Counted from the first letter of the stretch, positions 1-8,950 are shown. The stretch: DNA of 15,375 nt from Larix sibirica (GCA_004151065.3 NWUY0300010393.1:11811-27185), one strand, 5' to 3'. Numbers and translations are program-made. Notes: generated by a model not told the origin, from the letters alone.

Positions 1-70
1 AAGAATTGTCATTGTATTTGGAGCTTTTCTCAAGGAGGTTTCCCCCTTGAAGAGGCAAGTGAACATAGCT
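1..70 (+). repeat. LTR fragment related to the LTRs at 3428-3890 and 5118-5576
   Basis: Read on the + strand, this stretch resembles the reverse complement of the middle of the LTRs further along (about 5265-5320). Shared landmarks, in the same order, are TGTATTTGGAGCTT, a CTCA..AGGAGGT-like segment, CCCCCTTGAAGAGGCAA and a following GTGAA. The similarity fades after about position 66. It is therefore an LTR piece in the opposite orientation to the 3428-5576 element, perhaps from the gypsy element whose pol follows. Only about 190 bases separate it from the RT relic, far too few for gag and protease, so anything joining the two has been deleted. By-eye alignment only. Confidence 0.5.
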
Positions 71-259
71 ATCTATTTTATATATTCTCTCTTATATTTT
101 TCTATCTTTTCTACGAATTTTTGGCTTAAGCATATTACAAAGCTTATGATAAACCAATAACTAAATGATCTCCAACTTGAAGTCAATTAAGTAGTAACTA
201 GACGTGATGTTGGAAATAAGTTCAATTTTCCTAGACGAAAAGTTAGAAATATTAGCCTT

Positions 260-2105
260 CCAAATATTTAGACAAATAAATCCAAGTGAGTCCAAATTTG
301 TGTAGATTATCGTACCTTAAACAATATTTGCATACGCGACTCATTTCCAACCCTATTTACTGACAAGATCTTGGAAAATGTGTGGGGGGAACAGTTGTAT
401 TCTCTCAAATACATGCTTTTCAAATTATCATACATCCAAGATATATAGGAAGATGATGTAGAATACTACTTTTTCTATAGAGCGAGGTTAGTTTTTTTTA
501 CATGTAACTGAGCACCGAACCCTCTAGCCCAAAATCAACAATTAGATATTCTTCATGGCTCACAAAGAGCCTCAATCAACAATTGACTCATGAAAACTAA
601 ACAAGTCACAAGAGAGATTTGAAACCGAGTGGGGAGGATAATAATTATTCCTCTCAATTACCTAATATGTAGACCCGATTGACAACAAAGATAGGTTATA
701 TTACCTACAATGTCATGCATTTTAGCCTAAATAATGTACTAAGAATTTTCCATGAATTATGTTAGCAACATTTAAAGGCTTTTCCCATAAATTCTTGGAG
801 GTATATCTAGATGATTATATTTTTTTTTCCTACATGAAGCTCATTCTAAAATGTTGAGACTCATGTTTGAAATATGTCACCAATTAAAAAAATTATTTAA
901 TCTGAATAAATGCATATTTTGTACCCAATACTAAGTTGTAAAGATTGTTGATTAATAGACAAACATAACATTGTTGTTAATATGGATATGTCTCTATCCA
1001 CTAATTTGTTCGGTCTATCAACAACTCCAAGGATACTAACTATTAGCGGAAATTCATTAGAAGTTATATTGTTATTATTGTACCAACTGAAGTGTTGTTG
1101 AAGAAAAAATGATAGGTTTGCTACTAATTTCCAATTTTACACTAGTCATGGGTCCTTAAAGTACTTGGTTAATAAACCCATTTTGCATGGTTTTATGTGC
1201 AAGCGACACTTATGATCTTAGGAATATAATTATAAATTCATTGTGAAGTCAAACAAACATAACATGGAACTTGATTGTCTTTCAAGAATTGAGTTAGGAG
1301 AGAATGGTGAAGATTGCAAAAAAAATGTCTAGTGGTATGGTGATGGAAGGATACACTCTTATGCATAAGAGTAATCCCATATTTAAGGTTACACTATATC
1401 AATTTATTTATGGACACTTGTATAGGATGGGACTTGAAAACACATTAAGATGATGAATACATGGTCATGGAAGATACACATATTAAAGATGTCTTAGTTG
1501 GGGGATATTTTTTGGGAAAGAAGACAACACATAAAATACCTTGTTTAGGCTTATGGTGACCATATTTATTTGTTGAAGCAAATAAGTGTGTTTGACGATG
1601 TGATTTTGTCATAAAGATGGGAAAGCATTGCATCATGATGAACCATCATTTTTATTGTTCGCACCCAAACACTTAAAAATTGGACATTTGACTTTGTCTT
1701 CCCCGTATTAGATCTAAATAAGAGACTAGGTGCAAGCTACATCATAAGAGGGATATATTATTTGTGTACATATACATAGTGCCTACCAAGGATTGCAAAG
1801 AGGATTTTGTAGCCAAATTTATCTATGAAAATATCATCACTTGGGTTGGATGTACATTCAACTAAACAAGTGATCATGGTAAGCATTTTGTTTATGTGGC
1901 AACTGAAGTTCTAATGAATTCTTCATTCAATACATAATTAAGGCACCCTATTATAATTGGACTAATGACAGAATGGAGGCACTAATATTGTTGGGAGAGA
2001 TGATTAGGATGAGTAAATCCTCATTTATCTGTGGGCTTATGAGAGAACATGCAAGTTTGTGTCTAAGCACTCAGACCTTATACCTATACAACAAGTTCAC
2101 TTAGA
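260..2105 (+). pseudogene. Degenerate Ty3-gypsy pol (RT - RNase H - integrase)
   Basis: Dead polyprotein of a Ty3-gypsy LTR retrotransposon. Segments readable across several frames: RT at about 285-1075, with ICVDYRTLN (296-322) and the catalytic YLDD box (804-815), then a YYRKF-like segment near 1045-1065; RNase H end at about 1130-1320, with LKYLVNKPIL and the family hallmark LSRIELGE (1279-1302); integrase at about 1460-2100. The integrase zinc-finger region keeps a His-rich start and WWP-like and MGK-like segments, but WWP is broken by TGA and one expected Cys is missing. The integrase core keeps a first Asp (1690-1692, FDF) and a second in SDHG (1872-1874). Many in-frame stops and frame changes mean it cannot be expressed. 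Gag and protease are absent. A ~190-base insertion splits the RT (505-697). It ends near the LINE relic without a visible 3' LTR. Family assignment is firm; the exact ends are not. Confidence 0.85.
505..697. other. Foreign ~190-bp insertion inside the gypsy RT relic
   Basis: RT similarity runs up to a degenerate TEWGSF-like segment ending near 505 and resumes at about 695-700 with a YNVMHF-like segment, the counterpart of the conserved YTVMPFG box. These two are adjacent in intact gypsy RTs, so about 190 bases have been inserted. The insert is not recognised. Its - strand has a GGTTTCAAATCTC stretch (complement of about 617-629) that resembles a Pol III B box, but no matching A box was found, so a SINE identity is not claimed. 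Ends are approximate and no clean target duplication was found. Confidence 0.4.
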
Positions 2106-2109
2106 CTAA

Positions 2110-3330
2110 GATTCATAAAAAAGGGGGTTGTTCATATTCATAATATTTGTCACCAACATTATCCTTGATAATCCATTACCCTCGAGACAACAATAATCCT
2201 TACTTGGATAATGCATTTGTTGTCTAGTTACTTTTCTCGAATAGATGGACAAAAGAGTTTTGGATGAATTCTTGGGCCAATAAAAGAACCTCAAGCAGTA
2301 AAGGTTGTAAATAGTAATTTCTCATGACAAATTCCTTCCTCGTCCACTGAATCACAAGCTAGGAGTCACCAAATATTTGAAGCCTTTGAACTCCCTTTTG
2401 TAATGCCATGAGTAAACTCAATCTTAGTGCCATCATCTTATCATTATTATTTGTACATGTCCCCAACCATGATTTAAAGTTTAAACAATGATTATCCTTT
2501 AAGGACAAAGAGCCTCATGTTCCACAAAGCAAAGATTCCCAAAAGCTGCACCATCAAAATACACCCAAGGGCAAGCCTTGCTAATCGCTTCTGCCACTAC
2601 TATCCTCTTGTTCTATACACGTTTTTGTTGTTTAAAACAAGATAATATCTTTAGGATCTATCTAACATATTGGAAGGAGGGAATAAATTGATCATCAATG
2701 AGATTGTGATTAATTGCTAACAATATCCCCTAGGCCACTATGATAGGAAAATCCATTATCCCTTTATTTCTCACATCTTCACACCAAAGTTTCAATCTTT
2801 CTTCTACTGCAGGCCCTGCCTAATCGGGCCTCTAGCCTGAAATGGATTCTAATTCCTTCCACACTTGAATAGAGAAAGAGCAAGACATAACTAGATGAAA
2901 ATCAGATTCTTCACATACCTTAGACAATGAGCACCAGCTTGGTCCCTACTTGTTTCTCTTCTAAAGGTTGTCCCAAATCCAAGTAAGGGATTTGTTATAA
3001 GTAACCACGTAAATATGTGACTTTTGGATTGACACTTGAACCTCCACATATCCTTCCGCCACCAATTTTGGTTATCCATCACCTCTCTATCACTTAAAGA
3101 CTTATAGCCTTCCTTGGGATAATATATGCTTGTCGGGTCCTTTGATCAAGTTAAATAACTAGCTTCATCTTTAATTCGTATATGACTAACGTTGAGGTTG
3201 TTTGTAAATTCCTCCCACATCACCCTATCCTCTCCTTCGAACAAAAGGATCATAGGTGTCATATAGGCTTGACCGCATATAATTGTTATACCATGGTCAA
3301 ATAACTATGTTAAATGGAATAAGACTCTCT
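2110..3330 (-). pseudogene. LINE ORF2 3' part (zinc-binding domain + RNase H), degenerate
   Basis: 3' half of a plant non-LTR retrotransposon ORF2, read on the - strand from about 3280 down. First comes the post-RT linker (GEDRVMWEEF, YYPKEGYKSL). Next is the zinc-binding region typical of plant LINE reverse transcriptases at about 3082-2891, recognisable as WRFKCQSKSHIFTWLL, then a LRRE-like segment and CLRYVKN, with one Cys of the usual pair replaced. Then an RNase H domain: PWVYFDGAAFGN (YFDGAA at 2544-2561), a MALRLSLLMAL helix, GDS at 2362-2370 followed at once by a TAG where family members read on, and a NALSK-like end near 2230. Several more stops are present. The RT domain is missing, consistent with the 5' truncation usual for LINE insertions. 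No poly(A) tail (poly-T on +) was seen near 2105, so the 3' boundary is uncertain. Confidence 0.85.
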
Positions 3331-3422
3331 CCCTTGAGTTCTATATCATGAGGGGAGGAATCCTATAGACATAGTAAGATGAAATATGTGAAGTTGCATG
3401 TTCATTACTTGATATAATTGGT

Positions 3423-3427
3423 ACATG
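3423..3427. repeat. Left target-site duplication candidate (ACATG)
   Basis: The five bases just outside the element are ACATG on the left and ACATC (5577-5581) on the right. A 5-bp duplication is normal for LTR elements. One mismatch fits the age implied by LTR divergence, but four of five bases could match by chance. Confidence 0.5.
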
Positions 3428-3890
3428 TGTTGTGTACCTTAGATCTGAAAATGTTATCACATATAAGGTATCTAAGAATAATATAGAAATGCTCCATGCT
3501 TTATTAATATCAAAACCCTTAAGGTAGGGTAACACCTAACAATTGATCACTTTATGTAAGGAATCCACTCCTATTCACTTGCCTCTTCGAGGGGATAACC
3601 TCCTATGAGCTAAGATTCAAATAAAAAATACTCCACATATAATTCATAAGGAGGATTCCATATTTATTTATTGATCACAAGACAACTCCAACCATAACAA
3701 CCTCCTAACTACCTAGTGGAACTTCTTTAACGAGGCCCCATTACATTTATCCACTAATAACTAACACAATGGGGCCTTATTTAATAATAACAAACATAGT
3801 GGACCTAGTCCACTTTACATTGAATGGACTGCACTATTACTCTAGTGGGCCCTCTGCCTCCCCGTTACACCCCTAGGGAGGATCACAACA
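3428..3890 (-). repeat. 3' LTR of the compact element
   Basis: 463-bp direct repeat of 5118-5576. Long shared blocks include AAAACCCTTAAGGTAGGG, CATATAATTCATAAGGAGGA and a run from AATAATAACAAACATAGTGG onwards. In element orientation it begins TGTTGTGATCCTCCC after the polypurine tract and ends AAGGTACACAACA. Most differences from the other copy are C/T or G/A changes. Confidence 0.9.
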
Positions 3891-3904
3891 CTCTACCCTT
3901 CTTT
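3891..3904 (-). other. Polypurine tract
   Basis: In element orientation, AAAGAAGGGTAGAG sits directly against the TGTTGTG start of the 3' LTR, where the plus-strand DNA primer of LTR elements lies. Position and composition both fit; one T interrupts the purine run. Confidence 0.7.
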
Positions 3905-3951
3905 GAAAAGCATTGCCCTCAATGCTTGATGTTAGGAGGTACAAGCATAAA

Positions 3952-4151
3952 CCAAGGTCTCGTGGATGATTATTGACCACAATGCCAAACTAAGCTAGGG
4001 AACCAAGGTCCCATGTACAAGTGCTAGCCACCAAGCTAAAGTAGTCCATGAAGATCCACCATAAAATTGAGTCCCATGTATGAGTGACAACTTCCATGCT
4101 GGAGTAACCAATGCTGATGTGCAAGGACTAATTGCAATGTTGAAGTAGTCC
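3952..4151 (-). repeat. Four degenerate ~41-45-bp units inside the compact element
   Basis: Units start at about 3952, 4003, 4069 and 4111 on the + strand. They share a CCAAGGTC- or GAGTCCCATG-like start, a middle resembling GCTAGCCACCAAGCTAAAG, and (in the last three) an end AGTAGTCC or AGTAACC. In the - strand frame over 4267-3995 the same periodicity gives related peptides TPAWKLSLIHGT and TLAWWLALVHGT. Function unknown. The units may only reflect replication slippage, or may be a remnant of the parent element's non-coding 3' region. Confidence 0.5.
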
Positions 4152-5103
4152 AAAGGACTATTCCCTAAACCTGATTCCAATGTCAATATGTATGTTGACA
4201 CTCCATTGATGACACATAAGCTCCACGAATCCCTGATTTTTATCCTTCCAATGTCCACCATGGTCATGTGGATTTAAAAAAGTATAACATCCAACACAAA
4301 CAAATCCTCCATATAGCAGTAAAATGATGGATACAAAAGTAACTCTACCACTGTAGGAGAAGCATATTGGAAATTGGTAGGCACCACCTGCTATTGCCTT
4401 TCTTCTACAAGGTTATCTTCATATGGTGGATAACAATCATCAAAAAGAAGATGGAAGTAGTCATGTTCTAAAAAATTACAACTATCCCTATACCATTCCT
4501 CATAAGTGCTTCTAAATCATAACATATATAACTTTCTTGGTTATACTCGTCGATGATGAAATAATATGTGGGACAAATAAGTTATAACACAATCCTCCTA
4601 AAAATTATGAAATGCTTGGTTCACCGCTTTCAAATTTGCACACATATCCTATAAATTTTTGGCTATCCACATTCCTTCCTCCCATGACATGTTCCACCTC
4701 CTCTCCATTATTTAGTTCCATGCGGGTTTGAGGGCATGACTTTGTAAGGGCTATAGCTTATTGGATATTGGTTCGAGATATATCATATAATATGTCAAAT
4801 CAAAGCTTTGAAAATTATCTATCCAATGGCATTTATCTGGTTGCAATACGATCACTTTGTCAAACATTATGTTCTTTACAAGATTGGCATCTATCACTAA
4901 ACTGGCCCTAAAAAAAGCATATTTCAAGGTACAACATTTCCTTCTTCTAGACTCTGATTTGAGTTTTTTTGTTTGTTTGTTTTGAAATCACACATTTTTG
5001 TGAGGAGAATACAAATCTATCTTTTTTTTTATTTTTTATTTTTTTAAAATATACTTAGAAATTAATTTGAGTGCCGAATTGTCTATTTTTGGCCCTGAAA
5101 ATT

Positions 5104-5115
5104 GTTATGATACCA
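5104..5115 (-). other. Primer binding site, initiator tRNA-Met type
   Basis: In element orientation the 5' LTR end CACAACA is followed by AG and then TGGTATCATAAC. This matches 10 of 12 bases of TGGTATCAGAGC, the sequence complementary to the 3' end of plant initiator methionine tRNA. Position and spacing are right for first-strand priming, and this fixes the element on the - strand. Confidence 0.78.
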
Positions 5116-5117
5116 CT

Positions 5118-5576
5118 TGTTGTGTACCTTGGACATAAAAGTATTAGCACATACAAAATATACAATAATACTATAGAAATGCTCCACACTTTAATAATAT
5201 CAAAACCCTTAAGGTAGGGTGACAACTTACAATTGACCCTTTTATGAAAGGAATCCACTCCTTTTCAGTTGCCTTTTCGAGGGGGCGACCTCTTATGAGC
5301 TAAGCTCCAAATACAATATACTCCACATATAATTCATAAGGAGGACTCCATCGTTATTTATTCACAATAAGACAAATCTAACCATAACAATCTCCTAACT
5401 ACTTAGTGGGCCTTCTTTGATGAGGCCCCATTGCATTTATTCACTAATAACTAACATAGTGGGCCTTATTTAATAATAACAAACATAGTGGACCTAGTTC
5501 ACTTTACATTGAATGGCCTCCACTATTACTCTAATGGGCCCTCCCCCCCATTACATCTATAGGGAGGATCATAATA
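5118..5576 (-). repeat. 5' LTR of the compact element
   Basis: 459-bp direct repeat of 3428-3890. On the + strand it starts TGTTGTGTACCTT and ends GATCATAATA, the counterpart of GATCACAACA in the other LTR with two C-to-T changes. That end was preferred over 5579 because it leaves ACATC as the flanking duplication. Confidence 0.9.
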
Positions 5577-5581
5577 ACATC
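5577..5581. repeat. Right target-site duplication candidate (ACATC)
   Basis: Pairs with ACATG at 3423-3427 with one mismatch. The next bases, CACAATATTGTG (5581-5592), form a perfect 12-bp palindrome, probably just part of the target DNA. Confidence 0.45.
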
Positions 5582-7560
5582 ACAATATTGTGAATTTTGT
5601 TTATTACATGATAGATGATTAGGCTAGTGGTATCTTTATGAAGCCTTTATGAGAACCTAAGTTTGTGGAAACTCTAGGTTATGCTTATGCTTCATGAAGC
5701 TGCAATTATGGGGGGGTGTATAGAACTAATATCACCTCTTGAATCTCTAGGAAGATGTGTTGATGGGAAGCTATTGGAACAATAGGCTAAGTAGGTTCAT
5801 CACACCTCCATATCTTTTGGAGACAGTTAGTCAATGATCAATTGAGTTGTTGACTGGGTACTTGACTGGTTTATTAGTTAGATTAAAGCAATCGAATGGT
5901 GTGCAGAACAATGCATAATTCAAGGACTTCTTTATGTGCCCTTGTTAATCTGAGTGGACCTCAACCCCCTTACTTCAAGAGAGTTGGTTGCATCATGGTG
6001 TTATATAAGATGACCTTACGTGTTGATCTAACACGGGATGTGTGTGTTGTGCATGGAAATGTTTTGGTTTCTTGTACTTCTTTGTATGTTTAGCTATTCT
6101 CACTTGTGCTAAGCATTGTACTCACTTGTGTTAAGCACTGTAATGGTGTCTTTAGACACCACCTCTTCTTGGAATACCTAACTCTATGATCTATGTGATT
6201 CCTTGGTTCTCCAACACATTACGGCCTAATTCTTTGTACTTTTGGGTGACTTGGTCTAAATTGATCGCTTACTTCATTTATTGGAGACTTATAGAACTTG
6301 AACACTCTCCCATAGTTTTGTACTCCTATATTCGACAATACAAATGTGCATACAACATGTGAGTTTTGACAATCTTCTCTCACACTTGCATACTTGTTCT
6401 CTTATGTTTCCTAATGTGCGAGTATCTTTCTTCCATTGTTGGTATTGTGCTCATATTAACATCCTTTTGCAGTAAGTTTTGGAGGTAAACATGGATTTAA
6501 TAGTTTGAAAAAGGAGAGGTACTTGGGGTCATTGATTACAAAATTGTTCCGGTTTTCCCTATAACTACTCATAAAAGTTTGCAGTTGCTATTGAAGCATA
6601 AATAGAGATATTGGAGTGAGTAACAATACACAATGAGTCCATAATTTATCATTACAAATTTTATGAAGGATTTGTAAAGATTGAGATGGCTTCAAAGCAA
6701 TGTACCTTATGTGTCAAAGGGAAGACAAAAACAAAAGGAAATAAAGTTGTTACAAACTTGGTGGTTCCAAAACTAATAGTAATAAAAGGCATTACACATG
6801 TGGGTGATTTGAAGAAGATTTGGAGATTCATTTATTTTCTAAGTGTAAATTGAGAGATTTGAATTTTTTTAGAAGTCAACAAACTTTAAACTTTATTATT
6901 TGATTTGATTGAAAGTTGAGATGTCACTATTAATCACATTTCCATCAAACTAATGAATGTATGCCTTGTTTTAATTGCATTGAATTGTTGCATTTCCTAA
7001 ATAAGAAGGCATTTGGATTTTGTGCTCTCATGTGCACTAGTATCTCTCTTTATATATGAAAAAGGTAATTGAAAAATAGTGGAACACTTCATTACAACAC
7101 TACATTGCAAGGATCTTGTGGATTTGACTTCACTAACCTATCCTTAATTATATAAGAGTAGGGTATAGATTGAGTGGCATACGATGTTACCTAGGGAATC
7201 ACCCTTGGATTATATTGAGGGCTAGAATCAATTCATGCGTTGAAGGAGGGGAAGAACTTGAAAGTGGCGTTGAAGAACATTCCATTGAAGAGTTAAAAAA
7301 GGATCTATGCGAGTGGATGAAAGTGCATCTATGAAGTAATGGATACAATAATGCCATAGTGTTTGTAGGGCGAATCACTAAGGCCATTGGAATTGTCGTG
7401 TCAAGTAGGACCCCATGGGAAATTGTGGTATTTTTTCTATTGGTGTATAGAATCATTTGCAAGTTTCGTAGAAGTAAACATTTTGTTTTTGTTTATGTGA
7501 GACATGCAAATTTTGGGATTGTCACATCAAAGACCATGGGACGTTAGTTGCGATACGAAA
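5582..7560. other. Unassigned stretch, possible solo LTR at about 5.8-6.5 kb
   Basis: No coding region is recognised on either strand; open frames are short, lack family motifs and overlap arbitrarily. A TATATAAG box at 6002-6009, a 22-bp tandem duplication (6099-6142) and a short palindrome (6144-6161) fall close together and resemble the U3/R part of an LTR. No partner LTR or matching termini were found, so this is only a suspicion. From about 6480 to 7560 I see nothing recognisable. Confidence 0.4.
6099..6142. repeat. 22-bp tandem duplication
   Basis: Two adjacent 22-base copies, 6099-6120 and 6121-6142, beginning CTCACTTGTG and ending in AAGCAYTGTA. They differ at two positions, both C/T. 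They lie about 95 bases after a TATATAAG box. Confidence 0.9.
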
Positions 7561-7940
7561 AACATTGATGTAAAGAAAGACACATGTGGCGTGTAGGTTT
7601 GTGTCAAATCTCAGAAGGAGTGAAAGAGTGTAGTCCACGTAGAAGAGACAAAAATCAAGAGAAGCGGAGAGATACAAAATCTTGGACAGATGGTGTATGT
7701 AGCTCCACAAGCACAAAACTTAAAACGTATTCGTGGATGAAACGGAAAACCTCTGCTGCAATGCGATGAATTAAATGTAAGCGCAGGAAAGGGACAGCGG
7801 TGGGGAAGTAAGATTTTTAGATTCTCTTACCAAGAACGCTAAAACGCAAGTTACTGATTTTTGAGCTGAGCGGAGCGAGAATGGAGGCGATAGAAGTGGC
7901 AGCCAGAAGGAAAGAATAGAATCGAAGACCGAGAGCATGG

Positions 7941-8005
7941 GGAGGGACATGGACAGGGACAGTAAAATGGTATACTTATGGTCTTGTCCCTGTCTTTGTC
8001 CCTCC
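7941..8005. repeat. Strong inverted repeat (21-bp arms, 23-base loop)
   Basis: Left arm 7941-7961 and right arm 7985-8005 pair at 19 of 21 positions, with the two mismatches side by side near the arm centre. The arms have GGGACA-like words on the left (GGAGGGACA, GACAGGGACA) and their complements on the right. The loop is A/T-rich. It lies 198-262 bases before the ATG and upstream of the presumed TATA box, so it may be outside the transcript. Confidence 0.85.
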
Positions 8006-8132
8006 GCATCATTGGATGCATGCTCCCCGTTTGATTCGGCCCCTCCTTATCTCTCTTGATTCTCCCTGATCCCTTCAAATTCTTTCCGCAATTGAATTAA
8101 AATATTTTGAAGAAGATATGTTCAAAAAAAAG

Positions 8133-8141
8133 TATTTAAAA
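8133..8141 (+). promoter_or_regulatory. TATA-like box of the IPT2-type gene
   Basis: TATTTAAAA followed by AGGGG. A start site about 30 bases on, near 8165, would give a 5' leader of about 40 bases without an upstream ATG. Inferred from position only. Confidence 0.35.
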
Positions 8142-8202
8142 AGGGGATGTGAATTGGGCTTTTCCGTAAGCATACCAGTTAGCACAGCAATTATCAATAA
8201 CA

Positions 8203-8493
8203 ATGGAGGACCATTTACCTAAATCTCCCAACGTCAAGCACAAGCAAAAGGTGGTGGTTATAATGGGAGCCACGGGTTCTGGAAAATCTCGTCTTGCCAT
8301 TGATTTAGCTCAGCGCTTCCCTGCTGAGATCCTAAATGCCGACTCCATGCAGGTAGGTAAAAAGTAGTTGTTTGTCAGTCACATCTTCCATGCATATTCT
8401 TTACCGGTACAATTCAACCCTATAAGTTCTTTTTGTAGGTCTACGAAGGTTTGGATATCGTAACCAACAAAGTGCCAATCGACGAAAGAAAGG
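8203..8493 (+). CDS. IPT2: tRNA dimethylallyltransferase (cytosolic IPT2 type), exons 1-2, 5' partial gene
   Basis: Exon 1 is 8203-8352 (50 codons) and exon 2 is 8439-8493 (18 codons plus one base). The enzyme family transfers a dimethylallyl group to N6 of adenosine 37 in tRNAs reading U-starting codons; in plants, turnover of such tRNA yields cis-zeatin-type cytokinins. Residues 17-31 hold a beta strand and P-loop, [15 protein letters not shown], with GATGSGKS at 22-29. Residues 44-58 read [15 protein letters not shown], the conserved DSMQ-Y substrate-binding segment, followed by [11 protein letters not shown], as in the eukaryotic MOD5/TRIT1/AtIPT2 branch; the plastid-type IPT9 has a GSAKP-like sequence there. 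The start is supported by an AACAATGG context and an in-frame TAA at 8167-8169. Both exons are open, and both junctions give family-consistent protein. The next exon, expected to begin GVPHH, is not in the window, so roughly 400 residues are missing. An intact gene with a long intron or a truncated copy are both possible; the clean exons favour the former. Confidence 0.87.
8353..8438 (+). other. Intron 1 of the IPT2-type gene
   Basis: 86-base phase-0 intron with donor CAG|GTAGGT and acceptor TTCTTTTTGTAG|GT. Removing it joins Gln50 to Val51 within the conserved DSMQVY motif, strong support for the boundaries. It is close to the minimum size of plant introns. Confidence 0.87.
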
Positions 8494-8905
8494 GTAAGCC
8501 TCAAAACCCTTCACTCTCATTTCAGTTTTTAGACACATAAATTCCTTGTTCGATTGAAGGTCGTTTGTTCAATTCCTTTTGTTCCACATTTTTCCATGGA
8601 CATTAATTTGATGGACACATTCCCCAATGCCGAGATGTGCCACTGTTCATCTCTTCGTTTGTAAACTAAAAACTGCACTACATGGAATCCTTAAAAGGAC
8701 ACAGCTAATTTGGGTTTAATACTGATTGCCAAATTTATACAGTTTCATATCATTTCCACACGCAAAAATGCTTTTGCAAGTTCCCAGGTTAATGTGTTAG
8801 TGGTCTTCCTCTGTCTAGTATGTATGATGGGTTTGCATGTCAAATAGGTCCTTTTGTTGTGCAATTTGTTTCCTTGTAGGCAGATGTTTGGACTGATGTG
8901 CATCG

Positions 8906-8950
8906 CTGGAATGGAGTAGGCTGCTACATTAAAAAGCTACTCTATTCCAG
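8906..8950. repeat. Inverted repeat, 14-bp arms
   Basis: Arms 8906-8919 and 8937-8950 (CTGGAATGGAGTAG against CTACTCTATTCCAG) pair at 13 of 14 positions around a 17-base loop. Weaker complementarity (ATGTGC / GCGCAT) continues outward. A second small hairpin, CGTAGT...ACTACG, follows at about 8976-9004. This may be a remnant of a MITE; no target duplication was identified. Confidence 0.7.

Larger units (their letters stand above)
3428..5576 (-). mobile_element. Compact non-autonomous LTR retrotransposon
   Basis: A 2.15-kb element read on the - strand. In order it shows: 5' LTR (5576 to 5118), a two-base spacer, primer binding site (5115 to 5104), a 1.2-kb interior, a polypurine tract (3904 to 3891) and a 3' LTR (3890 to 3428), flanked by a probable 5-bp duplication. 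The LTR ends form a short inverted repeat, TGTTGTG...CACAACA. The interior has no recognisable gag, protease, RT, RNase H or integrase. Its longest - strand reading frame (4267 to 3995, 90 codons) is repetitive and unfamiliar. Transposition would need enzymes from an autonomous relative. The segment before the polypurine tract (GCATTGAGGGCAATGC) recalls the 3' end of plant Ty3-gypsy elements, so a deletion derivative of a gypsy element is the likeliest origin. A LARD/TRIM-like element of unknown parent is the alternative. LTR similarity, about 80-85% by hand alignment, points to an old insertion. Confidence 0.87.
7561..8202 (+). promoter_or_regulatory. Upstream region and 5' leader of the IPT2-type gene
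   Basis: This stretch precedes the start codon and is visibly richer in G+C and purines than the flanking repeat DNA, especially at 7860-8060. It contains a long inverted repeat (7941-8005), a TATA-like box (8133-8141) and ACGT or E-box-like words (CCACGTAG near 7636; CACATGTG near 7580), none of which can be called functional from sequence alone. Open frames of 61-87 codons here look like chance. It probably acts as the promoter of the downstream gene because of position; extent unknown. Confidence 0.4.

Noticed and set aside
3995-4267. 90-codon - strand frame inside the compact LTR element
   Set aside because: Its length is explained by the repeat units it spans, and no gag-like or other domain is visible. 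Kept only as part of the element description.
4970-5046. T-rich runs that might be a LINE or SINE tail
   Set aside because: They lie within the interior of the compact LTR element just inside its primer site, with no adjacent LINE or SINE body or target duplication.
6686-6853. 55-residue + strand frame starting MASKQCTLCVKGK
   Set aside because: The CxxC-like start drew attention, but there is no second metal-binding pair, no family similarity that I recognise and no supporting context.
7199-7769. Several 61-87-codon frames on both strands upstream of the IPT2-type gene
   Set aside because: Mutually overlapping, no domain, no conserved start context; likely chance frames.
7851-8078. 75-codon - strand frame over the hairpin
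   Set aside because: Its low-complexity Cys-Pro-Ser run is the inverted repeat read as protein; no reason to think it is translated.
8860-8900. Possible splice acceptor (pyrimidine-rich tract, TTGTAG) for IPT exon 3
   Set aside because: The downstream sequence does not encode GVPHH or anything like it and meets a stop quickly in the required phase.
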